59,496 bases of DNA from Clostridia bacterium (GTDB taxonomy: Bacteria; Bacillota; Clostridia; Oscillospirales; Acutalibacteraceae), in contig JAGAPN010000016.1 in the NCBI GenBank assembly GCA_017623235.1, forward strand, positions 1-59,496, written 5' to 3'. Position numbers and translations under genes: made by a program. Positions within the stretch are counted from its first letter, which is position 1. Every line of letters starts with the position of its first letter. This document shows, piece by piece, positions 25,642 to 34,923 of the stretch. The notes below the pieces were generated by a model. That model worked only from the letters and a program-made list of their open reading frames with translations. It searched no databases and was not told where the DNA came from.

Positions 25642-25677
25642 GGTGTGCAGCGTTGTACAAAGGTACACGCAAACACC
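25642..25677 (-). other. Long imperfect hairpin between rplA and rplJ
   Basis: GGTGT (25642-25646) pairs with ACACC (25673-25677); inside, GCG with CGC and TGTAC with GTACA around loop AAAG. It lies just after the rplA stop and has no T-run. Possible processing or stability element. Confidence 0.5.
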
Positions 25678-25709
25678 AGCGACAAAGTATTAAATGAAAT
25701 TTTCCAGAA

Positions 25710-26405
25710 TTAGTTGCCGTATTTGTTGGTGGCAACCTTAATTCCGGGGCCCATAGTGGTAGCAATGGTGCAGGACTTGATGTACTGACCCTTTGCAGCA
25801 GCAGGCTTAGCCTTTGCGATAGCAGTCATAAGAGTATCAATGTTCTCTTCCAGCTTCTCGCGGCCGAAGGATGCCTTACCTACGGGACAATGGATGATGT
25901 TGGTCTTGTCAAGACGATACTCGATCTTACCTGCCTTTGCCTCGGTAACAGCCTTAGCAACGTCAGGAGTAACGGTACCGGCCTTAGGAGTAGGCATAAG
26001 ACCACGAGGTCCTAATACCTTACCAAGACGACCTACCATACCCATCATATCGGGTGTAGCGATTACTACGTCGAAATCGAGCCAACCTTCGTTCTGAATC
26101 TTGGCAACGAGCTCTTCAGCACCTACAAAGTCAGAACCTGCGTCGGCAGCTTCCTTAGCCTTGTCACCCTTGGTAAGAACCAGAGTTCTTACAGTTTTAC
26201 CTGTTCCGTTGGGGAGAACTACAGCGCCGCGAACCTGCTGGTCAGCGTGGCGAGAGTCAACACCCAGACGAACGTGAATTTCTACAGTTTCGTCGAACTT
26301 TGCGGTAGCGGCCTTTACTGCCAGCTCGCAAGCGTCGCCGATTTCGTAAAGCTTACCGGTTTCGATAAGCTTTGCGCTTTCGTTATACTTTTTACCGTGT
26401 TTCAT
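25710..26405 (-). CDS. rplA: 50S ribosomal protein L1
   Basis: L1 stalk protein, 231 residues. The family pattern is intact: [64 protein letters not shown]. The ATG has GGGAGGTAAA upstream. It follows rplK by 58 bases in the same transcript. Confidence 0.98.
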   Translation of the reverse strand: MKHGKKYNESAKLIETGKLYEIGDACELAVKAATAKFDETVEIHVRLGVDSRHADQQVRGAVVLPNGTGKTVRTLVLTKGDKAKEAADAGSDFVGAEELVAKIQNEGWLDFDVVIATPDMMGMVGRLGKVLGPRGLMPTPKAGTVTPDVAKAVTEAKAGKIEYRLDKTNIIHCPVGKASFGREKLEENIDTLMTAIAKAKPAAAKGQYIKSCTIATTMGPGIKVATNKYGN

Positions 26406-26463
26406 TACATTTTACCTCCCAATAAGTGGTTAAATCGGAAATTTCCTCCCACGAGAGAGATTG

Positions 26464-26889
26464 TTAGTCGACGACTTCGATGCCCATGCTACGAGCGGTA
26501 CCTGCTATCATAGACATAGCAGCCTCTACGCTGGCGGCATTAAGGTCGGGCATTTTCTGCTCGGCGATCTTCTTAATCTGCTCGCTGGTGATCTTTGCAA
26601 CTTTTGTCTTGTTCGGCACACCTGAACCGCTCTCGATGCCGCAAGCCTTCTTAATGAGGACTGCTGCAGGGGGAGTTTTGGTGATGAAGCTGAACGAGTG
26701 ATCTGCATAAACGGTAATAACTACCGGAATGATGAGACCTGCGTCATTCTTAGTGCGTTCATTGAATTCCTTTGTGAACGCCATAATGTTGACGCCGTGC
26801 TGTCCCAGCGCAGGACCTACCGGGGGAGCCGGAGTGGCTTTGCCGGCGGGAATCTGCAGTTTGATGTAACCTATAATTTTCTGAGCCAT
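26464..26889 (-). CDS. rplK: 50S ribosomal protein L11
   Basis: 141 residues, the normal L11 length, starting [30 protein letters not shown]. It binds the GTPase-associated region of 23S rRNA. The ATG at 26889 is preceded by GGAGGTGCAAACA. A structured leader lies just upstream. Confidence 0.98.
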   Translation of the reverse strand: MAQKIIGYIKLQIPAGKATPAPPVGPALGQHGVNIMAFTKEFNERTKNDAGLIIPVVITVYADHSFSFITKTPPAAVLIKKACGIESGSGVPNKTKVAKITSEQIKKIAEQKMPDLNAASVEAAMSMIAGTARSMGIEVVD

Positions 26890-26909
26890 TGTTTGCACCT
26901 CCATTATTC

Positions 26910-26963
26910 GTGGTAACAGTGATTTTTCACTTGGCGGATCGGTCGTCTACCCGATCCTCCCAC
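26910..26963 (-). promoter_or_regulatory. Structured rplK leader (candidate L1-type r-protein leader)
   Basis: On the minus strand GTGG (26960-26963) and CCAC (26910-26913) close a junction. Inside are GGATCGG / CCGATCC (7 bp, 8-base loop) and AGTGA / TCACT with loop AAAA. GTGGGAG...CCAC ahead of rplK is a recurring arrangement in Firmicutes and L1 is known to regulate the L11-L1 operon; the match here is from memory and not folded. Two more hairpins (GCGGCA / TGCCGC at 26986-27000; GACG / CGTC near 26967-26984) lie just before it. Confidence 0.6.
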
Positions 26964-27076
26964 CTTGACGCCCTAAAAGACGTCGGCGGCAAACTGCCGC
27001 ATTTCAATACCCCCAAAACTGGGATTATAACGGCTTTTATTGCCGAAATAAGCAGAATTCTGCGTATTACCTAAAA

Positions 27077-27604
27077 TTAATCTGCCAGAGCAATCTGGTC
27101 AAGCTCCAGCTCAGCAGGAGTTTCTCTGCCGAACATGGAAATATTTACGCTGACGCTTGAGTTTTCAAGATCAACAGCGGTAACAGTACCCTGGAAATCT
27201 TTAAGGGGACCGTCAATGATGTTGACAAGGTCACCGACCTTGTAGCCAACCTCAATGCTGTGCTTCTCTACGCCTAAGGCCTCAACCTCAGCATCAGTAA
27301 GGGGTACCGGCTTGGATCCGGGGCCCACAAATCCCGTAACTCCGCGGATGTTGCGCACGACATACCAGGAATCGTCGGTAACAATCATCTTTATGAGCAC
27401 GTAACCGGGGAAAATTTTTCTTTCGTACTCTTTAACTTTGTCTTCCTTAATTTCGGTAACGGTTTCGGTAGGAATCTTGATATCCATAATGAGATCCTGC
27501 ATTTTGCGGTTCTCAACCATAATTTCAAGATCGGATGCTACCTTATTTTCGTAACCCGAATAGGTGTGAACAACATACCATCTGGCTTGAGTATTGTCAG
27601 ACAT
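27077..27604 (-). CDS. nusG: Transcription termination/antitermination factor NusG
   Basis: 175 residues with the NGN domain (RWYVVHTYSGYENKVASDLE; PGYVLIKMIVTDDSWYVVRNIRGVTGFVG) and a C-terminal KOW domain (VGDLVNIIDGPLKDFQGTV). Binds RNA polymerase. It follows secE by 12 bases, the classic order rpmG-secE-nusG-rplK. Confidence 0.98.
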   Translation of the reverse strand: MSDNTQARWYVVHTYSGYENKVASDLEIMVENRKMQDLIMDIKIPTETVTEIKEDKVKEYERKIFPGYVLIKMIVTDDSWYVVRNIRGVTGFVGPGSKPVPLTDAEVEALGVEKHSIEVGYKVGDLVNIIDGPLKDFQGTVTAVDLENSSVSVNISMFGRETPAELELDQIALAD

Positions 27605-27616
27605 TTCAGCCCTCCG

Positions 27617-28300
27617 TTACAGTGTGGTGACAAGCTTCATTAACTGGCCAAGACCGAAGTCGAGAAGCCAGATGAAGGCACCAATGATAAGGGTAACGAC
27701 CAGAACAACGATAGTGTTCTTAACAACGTCGTTAAGACCGGGCCAAACGATCTTATTTACTTCGCTCTTATAATCGCGAAGGAAATGGATAACTCTGCGA
27801 AGAATGGTTTTCTTGTCCTTGCTTTCGCGTACCATAATGTAGTCGTCTACAAAAAGATGGCAGGTTGCGAAGGCTACCGAAACAAACAGTGCTACAGGGA
27901 TGAGTATAGCATAAAGGGTATACTCGGGAACTGCGGTGAGCTCAAGAGGTCTGTGGTCTACGAAATAGGTAGGCTTGCTGAGAATGACAACAAGCATAAA
28001 TATTGCGTCAACCAGACCAACTACGGGAGCCCAATATCTCATCTTCTTGAACTTGAAGGTAAGCGCAGTGAAGAGAAGTGTAGCAACCGCAAGGATGAAG
28101 CAAAAACAAATCTTAGCGGATTTGTAAAGAGCTGCTCCGCCCAGTTGCTCAATTCCGGTTCCAAATGCCAGCTGAGCGCCAACGAAGGAAATGTCACCTA
28201 CGGTGGTGTTCAGAAGGATGAAGGGGAAAAAGAACAGAACTGTTGCGGCGGCAGAGAAAACAATAGCCGAAATCTGGCTGATTTTGTTAACTGCTTTCAT
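27617..28300 (-). CDS. secE: SecE with a four-helix N-terminal extension
   Basis: The C-terminal 65 residues are a normal SecE: FLRDYKSEVNKIVWPGLNDVVKNT then one membrane helix (about 195-218). Ahead of it are about 160 residues with four predicted membrane helices (about 8-30, 62-84, 92-112, 128-150) that I do not recognise. Firmicutes SecE is usually 60-75 residues with one helix. GGAGGG precedes the ATG and no internal ribosome binding site is obvious before the SecE part, so the long form looks genuine. The position between rpmG and nusG is canonical. Confidence 0.9.
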   Translation of the reverse strand: MKAVNKISQISAIVFSAAATVLFFFPFILLNTTVGDISFVGAQLAFGTGIEQLGGAALYKSAKICFCFILAVATLLFTALTFKFKKMRYWAPVVGLVDAIFMLVVILSKPTYFVDHRPLELTAVPEYTLYAILIPVALFVSVAFATCHLFVDDYIMVRESKDKKTILRRVIHFLRDYKSEVNKIVWPGLNDVVKNTIVVLVVTLIIGAFIWLLDFGLGQLMKLVTTL

Positions 28301-28310
28301 AATGCCCTCC

Positions 28311-28460
28311 TTATTTGGTTTCCTTATGAACTGTGTGTTTGCGGCAGAAACGACAATACTTGTTCATCTCGAGTCTGTCCGGATCGTTCTTCTTGTTTTT
28401 CATTGTGTTGTAGTTGCGCTGCTTGCACTCAGTGCAGGCGAGTGTAATTTTTACTCTCAT
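28311..28460 (-). CDS. rpmG: 50S ribosomal protein L33
   Basis: A 49-residue gene read directly from the minus strand: it starts [19 protein letters not shown] and ends HTVHKETK. It has the two CxxC pairs (CTEC, CRFC) of the zinc-binding L33 form. GGGAGGTGCCGTC precedes the ATG. First gene of rpmG-secE-nusG. Confidence 0.97.
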   Translation of the reverse strand: MRVKITLACTECKQRNYNTMKNKKNDPDRLEMNKYCRFCRKHTVHKETK

Positions 28461-28589
28461 GACGGCACCTCCCGTTTTACGGAAATATTTGACGCTATCG
28501 TTCCTGTCCGACAGCGACGGCCTCCCTCAGACGAAACCGCTTTCCTCACACACAATAGGGGCGTTTTCGCTTAGAAAAAAGTCTTTTAC

Positions 28590-28613
28590 AAAAAAAAAGA
28601 CCTACAGAGGTAG
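28590..28613 (-). other. Terminator-like element at the start of the rpmG transcript
   Basis: Within about 20 bases of the predicted start, CTACCTCTGTAGG (28601-28613) can form a small hairpin and is followed on the minus strand by nine T (28590-28598). It could cause early termination or slippage; the stem is short. Confidence 0.4.
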
Positions 28614-28617
28614 AGTA

Positions 28618-28646
28618 ATTATATCACATACTACCCCTGTGGTCAA
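28618..28646 (-). promoter_or_regulatory. rpmG-secE-nusG promoter
   Basis: Minus strand TTGACC (28641-28646), 17-bp spacer, TATAAT (28618-28623). Imperfect inverted repeats flank the -10 (28601-28613 and 28631-28642). Confidence 0.85.
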
Positions 28647-28665
28647 GTCTTTTTTAAAAGAATTT

Positions 28666-29148
28666 TTATTTATGATATTTTGAGCCCTCGTTAATCTTAA
28701 AAGCCCTGTACACCTGCTCCAAAAGCATTACCCGGAAAAGCTGATGCGGAAAGGTCATTTTAGAAAAAGAAAGCTTTAAATCTGCCAGGGCTTTTATATC
28801 GGGAGCTATGCCGTAGGAGCTTCCTATTATAAATACCAGGCTTCCCACTCCCCTGCCCGCCTGAATATCCAGGCTTGCGGCCAGCTCTTCGCTGGAAAGC
28901 TGCTTACCTTCTATACACATAGCCGTAACAAAAGCACCCTCGGGGATTTTTTTCTTTATTAGCTCTGCCTCGGTTTCCAATGCCTTCTCAATCTCTTTAT
29001 CCGACGGATTATCAGAGATACGGACGGGCTCCAGCTCCACCGCCTCAACCTTAGCGTAGGCGGAAAGACGTTTTATATATTCGTCACAGGCCTCTTTGAG
29101 ATATTTTTCCTTAAGGCGACCAAGGGTGATAAGCTTAATCTTCATCAT
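28666..29148 (-). CDS. rlmH: 23S rRNA (pseudouridine-1915-N3) methyltransferase RlmH
   Basis: SPOUT methyltransferase, 160 residues. MKIKLITLGRLKEKYLKEACDEY and the knot region FIIGSSYGI...LSFSKMTFPHQLFRVMLLEQVYRAFKI...YHK are diagnostic. Modifies helix 69 of 23S rRNA. The start overlaps the stop of the MBL gene (ATGA). Confidence 0.97.
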   Translation of the reverse strand: MMKIKLITLGRLKEKYLKEACDEYIKRLSAYAKVEAVELEPVRISDNPSDKEIEKALETEAELIKKKIPEGAFVTAMCIEGKQLSSEELAASLDIQAGRGVGSLVFIIGSSYGIAPDIKALADLKLSFSKMTFPHQLFRVMLLEQVYRAFKINEGSKYHK

Positions 29149-29936
29149 ATAGGAATCACCTTGCCTCCCTCATCGGGAGCTACATATAATATGTAGTCCC
29201 TGTTTTCTGCGCCACCCTTATCCATAATAGCCGCCCTGGTGGCCGAAGCTGCCTTTTCGGGGGTATTATTATGCTTGGAAAGGTGGCCCAGTACAAAGCG
29301 GTTGGTGCCGCCCTCAAAAAATTCGGCCAAGGTTTCGGCGCAGACGGCGTTGGAAAGATGCCCCTCGTCTGAGGATATGCGAAGCTTAAGCTCGGGCGGA
29401 TATGGGCCAAGGCGCAACATAGTGGGGTCGTGATTAGACTCAAGCATTATAATGCTGCTTCCATAAAGGCCCTGCCTTATTTCATCGGTCATAATACCAA
29501 GGTCTGTACAAACGGCGGCTTGGACACCGCTTTGCAGGGTTACCGTATAACAACTAGAGCCTTTACAGTCATGACTGGTAGGAAACCGCTTTATTGTCAT
29601 ACTGTCAAGGACGTATTCCTCTACTTCATCGATATATATGCGCGGATGGCTGTAATCTATAGCGCCCGAAAATTCCAGAGCATAAACGGTATCTCTTGAG
29701 GCTATGACCGGAATGGGATGCTTTTTTATCAGCATCTTGAGTCCCTTAATATGGTCATTGTGTTCGTGGGTGATAAGCACCGCCTTAATATGGTCAAGAG
29801 GTATTTCTGCTGTGGCAAGGGCGGCGCAAAGCCTCTTAAAGGAAACGCCTACGTCCACCAGGACACCACCCTGATGGTCACCTATATATGTAGAGTTTCC
29901 GTCGGAGCTGGAAAACATAGGATAAAATTTTGCCAC
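29145..29936 (-). CDS. MBL-fold metallo-hydrolase, WalJ/YycJ type
   Basis: 263 residues with the metal site HEHNDHIKG and downstream ligands (SHDCKG, ESNHDP, LGHLSKHN). The FSSSDGNSTYI start and size match YycJ/WalJ, which is often linked to rlmH in Firmicutes and acts as a 5'-exonuclease-like or wall-homeostasis protein. GTG start with AGGAGGTG upstream. Confidence 0.9.
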   Translation of the reverse strand: MAKFYPMFSSSDGNSTYIGDHQGGVLVDVGVSFKRLCAALATAEIPLDHIKAVLITHEHNDHIKGLKMLIKKHPIPVIASRDTVYALEFSGAIDYSHPRIYIDEVEEYVLDSMTIKRFPTSHDCKGSSCYTVTLQSGVQAAVCTDLGIMTDEIRQGLYGSSIIMLESNHDPTMLRLGPYPPELKLRISSDEGHLSNAVCAETLAEFFEGGTNRFVLGHLSKHNNTPEKAASATRAAIMDKGGAENRDYILYVAPDEGGKVIPI

Positions 29937-29965
29937 GAAGACACCTCCTCTTATAAAATGAAATC

Positions 29966-29985
29966 GGGAGGGGCAAGCCCCTCCC
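29966..29985 (-). terminator. GC-rich hairpin after murA
   Basis: GGGAGGGG / CCCCTCCC with loop CAAG. No good T-run follows on the minus strand, so it may only reduce read-through into the MBL gene. Confidence 0.5.
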
Positions 29986-29992
29986 CCAAAAA

Positions 29993-31279
29993 TCAGTTTG
30001 CTTTTAAGGAATAACCGTACTCATCATCAGATACACGCTTTATATCTGCGCCAACGGCAGTAAGCTTTTCAACCACCTGCTCATAGCCGCGGTCGATATA
30101 CTCAATATCGGTTATTTCGGTTTCACCCTCAGCCACAAGGCCCGCAATTATCATAGCCGCGCCTGCCCTGAGGTCATTGGCCTTAACAGGGGCACCCTTA
30201 AGACGCTCAACACCGGTTATTATGGCCGATTTACCATCCACCTGGATGTCGGCCCCCATAAAGGTAAGCTGCTCGGCATAGCGGAAGCGGCTATCCCATA
30301 CACCCTCAGTCACGATGCTGGTGCCGTTGGCAATAGCCAGCAGGGTGGCGAACTGAGGCTGCATATCGGTGGGGAAACCGGGGTGAGGCATTGTTTTAAC
30401 GTTACATTTACCCGGACGCCTGTCCATAGTTACACGAACATACTCGTCCCCTTCTTCGATTTTAGCACCGGCTTCCCTAAGCTTTGCGGCATTAGACTCA
30501 AGATGCTTGGGGATAACGTTATTTATAACAACGTCGCCCTGTGTAGCGGCGGCAGCCACCATATAGGTACCTGCCTCAATCTGGTCGGGAATAATACTGT
30601 AGCTGGTGCCCGAAAGCCTTTCGACACCACGGATTTTGATAACCGAGGTACCTGCGCCCATTATATCGGCACCCATAGAGTTGAGGAAGTTTGCCAGGTC
30701 AACAATATGAGGCTCACGGGCGGCATTTTCAATAACGGTCATACCACGGGCACGGGCTGCGGCTATCATAATGTTAACTGTGGCACCAACAGATACCACG
30801 TCGAGATAAACCGAGCAACCGCCCAGTTTTTCGGCCTTGGCAACAACCATACCCGAATCTATAGTAACCTTGGCACCCAGGGCCTCAAAACCCTTGATGT
30901 GCTGGTCGATAGGACGAAGGCCTATATCGCAACCGCCGGGAGGGGCAACCTTTGCCCTGCGAAGACGGCCGAGAAGGGCGCCGAGGAAATATGAGGAAGC
31001 CCTCATACCCTGGGCCATTTCCTTACTTACTACAAAGGAATTTACCCCTGTAGGGTCGATGCGGAAGGTAGTACGCTCAAGCTGGGTAACCTCTGCCCCC
31101 AGCTCACGCAGAGCGTAAAGTATAGCGTTGACATCAGAGATGTCAGGAACGTTTTCAATTATACAAGGAGAATCGGCCAACAGCACTGCAGGAAGGATGG
31201 CAACGGCGGCATTTTTTGCACCGCTGACTGTAACTTCTCCGCAGAGGCGCCTGCCTCCGTTAACAACAAATTTATCCAA
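29993..31279 (-). CDS. murA: UDP-N-acetylglucosamine 1-carboxyvinyltransferase MurA
   Basis: First committed step of peptidoglycan synthesis. 428 residues; SGAKNAAVAILPAVLLAD and the fosfomycin-target Cys (C117 in PPGGCDIGLRP) are present, so the protein should be fosfomycin-sensitive. TTG start with AGGGAAGTG upstream. It has its own promoter and is followed by the MBL and rlmH genes. Confidence 0.97.
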   Translation of the reverse strand: MDKFVVNGGRRLCGEVTVSGAKNAAVAILPAVLLADSPCIIENVPDISDVNAILYALRELGAEVTQLERTTFRIDPTGVNSFVVSKEMAQGMRASSYFLGALLGRLRRAKVAPPGGCDIGLRPIDQHIKGFEALGAKVTIDSGMVVAKAEKLGGCSVYLDVVSVGATVNIMIAAARARGMTVIENAAREPHIVDLANFLNSMGADIMGAGTSVIKIRGVERLSGTSYSIIPDQIEAGTYMVAAAATQGDVVINNVIPKHLESNAAKLREAGAKIEEGDEYVRVTMDRRPGKCNVKTMPHPGFPTDMQPQFATLLAIANGTSIVTEGVWDSRFRYAEQLTFMGADIQVDGKSAIITGVERLKGAPVKANDLRAGAAMIIAGLVAEGETEITDIEYIDRGYEQVVEKLTAVGADIKRVSDDEYGYSLKAN

Positions 31280-31387
31280 AACGGCACTTCCCTAAAAGTA
31301 TTTTGTGCTTTTGATACCCGCACAATTAGTATGCCCGAGAAGATATAAAACCGAAAATCCACAATATAGTAGATTTACAACATATAT

Positions 31388-31416
31388 ATTATATACGCTA
31401 CCGCCTTTAAAGTCAA
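31388..31416 (-). promoter_or_regulatory. murA promoter
   Basis: Minus strand TTGACT (31411-31416), 17-bp spacer, TATAAT (31388-31393); leader about 100 bases. Confidence 0.85.
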
Positions 31417-31434
31417 TTCATATTTTATTAACAT

Positions 31435-31465
31435 AAAAAATCCCTGCATTTTTAGGATGCAGGGA
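31435..31465 (-). terminator. Terminator of the V-ATPase-argH operon
   Basis: TCCCTGCAT / ATGCAGGGA (31441-31449 with 31457-31465), then TTTTTT on the minus strand, 7 bases beyond the argH stop. Confidence 0.93.
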
Positions 31466-31471
31466 GATAAC

Positions 31472-32845
31472 TTAAAGTTTTGCTCTTACTGAAGCAATTT
31501 GTTTTTCGACAGATTCTACGGCAGTGCCGCCCTCCGAATTTCTTCTGAAGGTGCAATTTTCCAAATTTATGGCATCGAATATATCTTCATCAAAAACATC
31601 AGAAAATTCTTTAAACTCGGCCAGAGTAAGCTCTTCAAGCACGGCGCCCTCATCTATACAATAAGCCACCAATGTGCCTGAAATCTTATAGGCCGTTCTG
31701 AAAGGTATTCCCTTTTTGGTAAGATAATCGGCCACGTCGGTAGCGTTAATAAAGCCCTTTGCGGCAGCGTTTTTCATATTGGCTTCTATAACGGTGGCGG
31801 TTGCCAGCATAGGCGCAAATATAGAAAGGCATTGTTTTACTGTATCAAAGGAATCGAAAACAGCCTCCTTATCCTCCTGCATATCCTTATTATATGCCAG
31901 AGGCAGTCCCTTAAGCATAGTAAGCAGGGTGATAAGGTTACCGTAGACACGTCCCGTTTTACCCCTTACCAGCTCGGCAATATCGGGGTTTTTCTTTTGA
32001 GGCATAATGGAGGAGCCTGTGGAATAGGCGTCATCCAGCTCGATAAACTTAAACTCCCAGCTGGACCAGAGAATAATCTCCTCGGAGAAGCGGGAAAGAT
32101 GGGTCATAATCAGAGCGATGGCATTTGCCAGCTCAACGGCGAAATCTCGGTCGGAAACACCGTCAAGACTGTTTTCACAGATACCCTTCATATTAAGAGC
32201 ATTTGCCACGGCAAGGCGGTCGGTGGGATAGGTGGTGCCTGCCAGGGCGCAGGAGCCCAGGGGCGAATAATTCATTCGGTCGGCGGCGTCACGAACTCGG
32301 CTGATGTCACGCAGGAACATCTGAGCGTAGGCCATAAGGTGGTGACCGAAGGTTATGGGTTGGGCCCTTTGAAGATGGGTATAACCCGGCATTACGGTAG
32401 CCTTATGCTCCTCTGCCTTATCGGTAATAACCGAAACCAGATTTTTAAGCAGAGCTATGACCGCATCGGCCTCTTCCCTCAGGTGAAGTCTTATATCAAG
32501 GGCCACCTGGTCGTTGCGGCTACGGGCGGTATGCAGCTTTTTACCCGTATCACCAATACGGCGGGTAAGCTCGGCCTCTACAAACATATGTATATCCTCG
32601 GCCGTCATATCAAATTCCAGCGCACCGCTGTCAAGGTCCTTTAAAATACCCTCCAGGCCTTCAATTATAGCCTCTGCATCGGCAGGGTCGATAATACCCT
32701 GATGGGCCAACATTGCGGCATGGGCAATGGAACCGCCGATATCGCTTTTATACATACGGCAGTCTACCCTGATGGATGAATTGAAATCGTTTACGTCGCT
32801 GTCAAGCTGCTTTTTAAAGCGGCCTGCCCACATTTTTTCACTCAT
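31472..32845 (-). CDS. argH: Argininosuccinate lyase
   Basis: Last step of arginine synthesis (argininosuccinate to arginine and fumarate). 457 residues; the fumarase-superfamily signature GSSIMPQKKNPD is intact, as are ARSRNDQVALD and MPGYTHLQRAQP. GGAG precedes the ATG, which is 9 bases after the V-ATPase subunit D stop. No argG is in the window, so it is separated from the rest of the pathway. Confidence 0.97.
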   Translation of the reverse strand: MSEKMWAGRFKKQLDSDVNDFNSSIRVDCRMYKSDIGGSIAHAAMLAHQGIIDPADAEAIIEGLEGILKDLDSGALEFDMTAEDIHMFVEAELTRRIGDTGKKLHTARSRNDQVALDIRLHLREEADAVIALLKNLVSVITDKAEEHKATVMPGYTHLQRAQPITFGHHLMAYAQMFLRDISRVRDAADRMNYSPLGSCALAGTTYPTDRLAVANALNMKGICENSLDGVSDRDFAVELANAIALIMTHLSRFSEEIILWSSWEFKFIELDDAYSTGSSIMPQKKNPDIAELVRGKTGRVYGNLITLLTMLKGLPLAYNKDMQEDKEAVFDSFDTVKQCLSIFAPMLATATVIEANMKNAAAKGFINATDVADYLTKKGIPFRTAYKISGTLVAYCIDEGAVLEELTLAEFKEFSDVFDEDIFDAINLENCTFRRNSEGGTAVESVEKQIASVRAKL

Positions 32846-32854
32846 TATAATCTC

Positions 32855-33526
32855 CTAAATAGTGTCGGGGTTGTTCTTGTGATTTTCTATAGTTTGCTTT
32901 ACCATCATATCCTTAACCTTCATAAGACGGGCACGGGAGGAACGGTCGTTTTCCTCCAGCTTCTCGGTTATCATACGAATGGTATCTCTGTAGCGAGGTA
33001 TCATAACATGCTCCAAAGCGTTTACCCTGCGGCGGGTCTTTTCGATTTCCACCGCCATACGCTGGGTAGCCTTTTCGGTTTCGGCAAGCTTCAGCATACG
33101 GGGCAACAGAGCGTTCATTTTATCTATGGCCGCATCCAACTCAAAAGAAGTGGATGCAAAGCCATAAGAATATATATCGGAATTGTCGGAGGTACGGGTA
33201 GTAACGTCAAAAACGGGTATTTCCACACTCATAACGTTTTTGGTGTCTACCTCAAGATATACCTCCTGCTTGGGGCAAAGCAGAGCTACGTCAAGACTTT
33301 CCTTCGACATAACTCCCGAGGCCCTTACAAAGTAGCTGTTGGCCTCGGCTATTTCATTTTCAACCTCTTCACGAAGCTTGCGGTTTACCCTGATAAGCTC
33401 AAGATATTGCCGCATCAGCTCGTCACGCTTATCCTTGAGCAGTTTATGACCACGCACGGCGGTGGTAAGCTGCTTTTTAAGTCGGGTAAGCTCCATACGG
33501 GTAGGGTTCACATTAAGAACAGCCAA
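32855..33526 (-). CDS. ntpD: V-type ATPase subunit D
   Basis: Central rotor shaft of the V1 part. 223 residues, largely coiled coil, with the family start NPTRMELTRLKKQL and the C-terminal half RRRVNALEHVMIPRYRDTIRMI. TTG start with AGGACTGAAGGG upstream. It follows subunit B by 18 bases. Confidence 0.95.
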   Translation of the reverse strand: MAVLNVNPTRMELTRLKKQLTTAVRGHKLLKDKRDELMRQYLELIRVNRKLREEVENEIAEANSYFVRASGVMSKESLDVALLCPKQEVYLEVDTKNVMSVEIPVFDVTTRTSDNSDIYSYGFASTSFELDAAIDKMNALLPRMLKLAETEKATQRMAVEIEKTRRRVNALEHVMIPRYRDTIRMITEKLEENDRSSRARLMKVKDMMVKQTIENHKNNPDTI

Positions 33527-33544
33527 AGCCCTTCAGTCCTTTCA

Positions 33545-34909
33545 TTAATAGTAGCGGTCAAGCATATCGTCACCGATTCGCTTCAACTCACTTCTGGGGA
33601 GAATACGTAGCAGCTTCCAGCCGATATCCAGAGTTTCTTCAATGGAACGGTTGGCATTATAGCCCTGGGAAACGTATTCCTTTTCAAAGCGGTCGGCAAA
33701 CTCGGCGTAAAGCTTATCGGTAGCGGTGAGGGCGGCCTCACCGAGGATAACCATAAGCTCCTTGGCATCCTTACCTCTGGCATGGGCGGCAAAGAGCTGA
33801 TTCATAGTAGCGGCGTGGTCCTCACGGGTACGGTCCTTGCCTATTCCCTTATCCTTAAGACGGGAAAGGGAGGGCAGAACGTCTATGGGAGGGGTAACGC
33901 CCTTACGGTAAAGCTCACGGGAGAGGATTATCTGACCCTCGGTAATGTAGCCCGTAAGGTCGGGAATTGGGTGGGTCTTATCATCCTCCGGCATTGTGAG
34001 AATGGGGATAAGGGTGATAGAGCCATCCTTACCCTTAAGACGGCCTGCACGCTCATAAAGGGTGGCAAGGTCGGTATACATATAACCGGGATAGCCACGA
34101 CGGCCGGGAACCTCTTTACGGGCGGCCGAAACCTCACGCAGAGCATCAGCATAGTTGGTAATATCGGTCATAATTACCAGCACCTGCATACCCAGGTCAA
34201 AGGCCAGGTATTCAGCGCAGGTAAGGGCCATTTTTGGGGTGGCTATACGCTCAATAGCAGGGTCGTTAGCCAGATTTATAAACATTACGGTACGGTCAAT
34301 AGCGCCCGTTTCCTTAAAGGAGTTTATAAAATAGTTAGACTCCTCAAAGGTGATACCCATAGCGGCAAAAACAACGGCAAACTGCTCGTTATCACCACGA
34401 ACGGCGGCCTGACGGGCTATCTGGGCGGCCAGGTTTGAATGGGGCAGACCCGAAGCCGAGAAAATAGGCAACTTCTGGCCCCTAACCAGGGTATTAAGAC
34501 CGTCGATAGCCGAAATACCCGTCTGAATAAACTCCTGGGGGTAGTTTCGGGCGGCAGGATTCATAGGCTTGCCGTTAACGTCCATACGCTTTTCGGGGAT
34601 AAGGGCGGGGCCGTTATCTATAGGACGACCGAGGCCGTCAAAAACACGGGAAAGCATATCGGGAGAAACAGCCAGCTCCATAGAACGGCCCAGAAAGCGG
34701 ACCTTGGAGCCCTCAAGGTTAATACCTGCGCTGCTTTCAAAAAGCTGAAGCAGTGCGTTGCTGCCATTTACCTCGAGAACCTTACAACGGCGGGTTTCAC
34801 CACTGGGAAGCTCAATTTCACCGAGCTCATCATACTTAACATTTTCAACGTCGCTGACCATCATAAGAGGTCCTGCAACCTCTCGTATGGTTCTGTATTC
34901 CTTAGCCAT
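33545..34909 (-). CDS. ntpB: V-type ATPase subunit B
   Basis: Non-catalytic nucleotide-binding subunit of V1, 454 residues. [19 protein letters not shown] replaces the P-loop of subunit A, as is normal for [24 protein letters not shown] is conserved. AAAGGAGGG precedes the ATG. Confidence 0.97.
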   Translation of the reverse strand: MAKEYRTIREVAGPLMMVSDVENVKYDELGEIELPSGETRRCKVLEVNGSNALLQLFESSAGINLEGSKVRFLGRSMELAVSPDMLSRVFDGLGRPIDNGPALIPEKRMDVNGKPMNPAARNYPQEFIQTGISAIDGLNTLVRGQKLPIFSASGLPHSNLAAQIARQAAVRGDNEQFAVVFAAMGITFEESNYFINSFKETGAIDRTVMFINLANDPAIERIATPKMALTCAEYLAFDLGMQVLVIMTDITNYADALREVSAARKEVPGRRGYPGYMYTDLATLYERAGRLKGKDGSITLIPILTMPEDDKTHPIPDLTGYITEGQIILSRELYRKGVTPPIDVLPSLSRLKDKGIGKDRTREDHAATMNQLFAAHARGKDAKELMVILGEAALTATDKLYAEFADRFEKEYVSQGYNANRSIEETLDIGWKLLRILPRSELKRIGDDMLDRYY

Positions 34910-34923
34910 AGTGATACCCTCCT

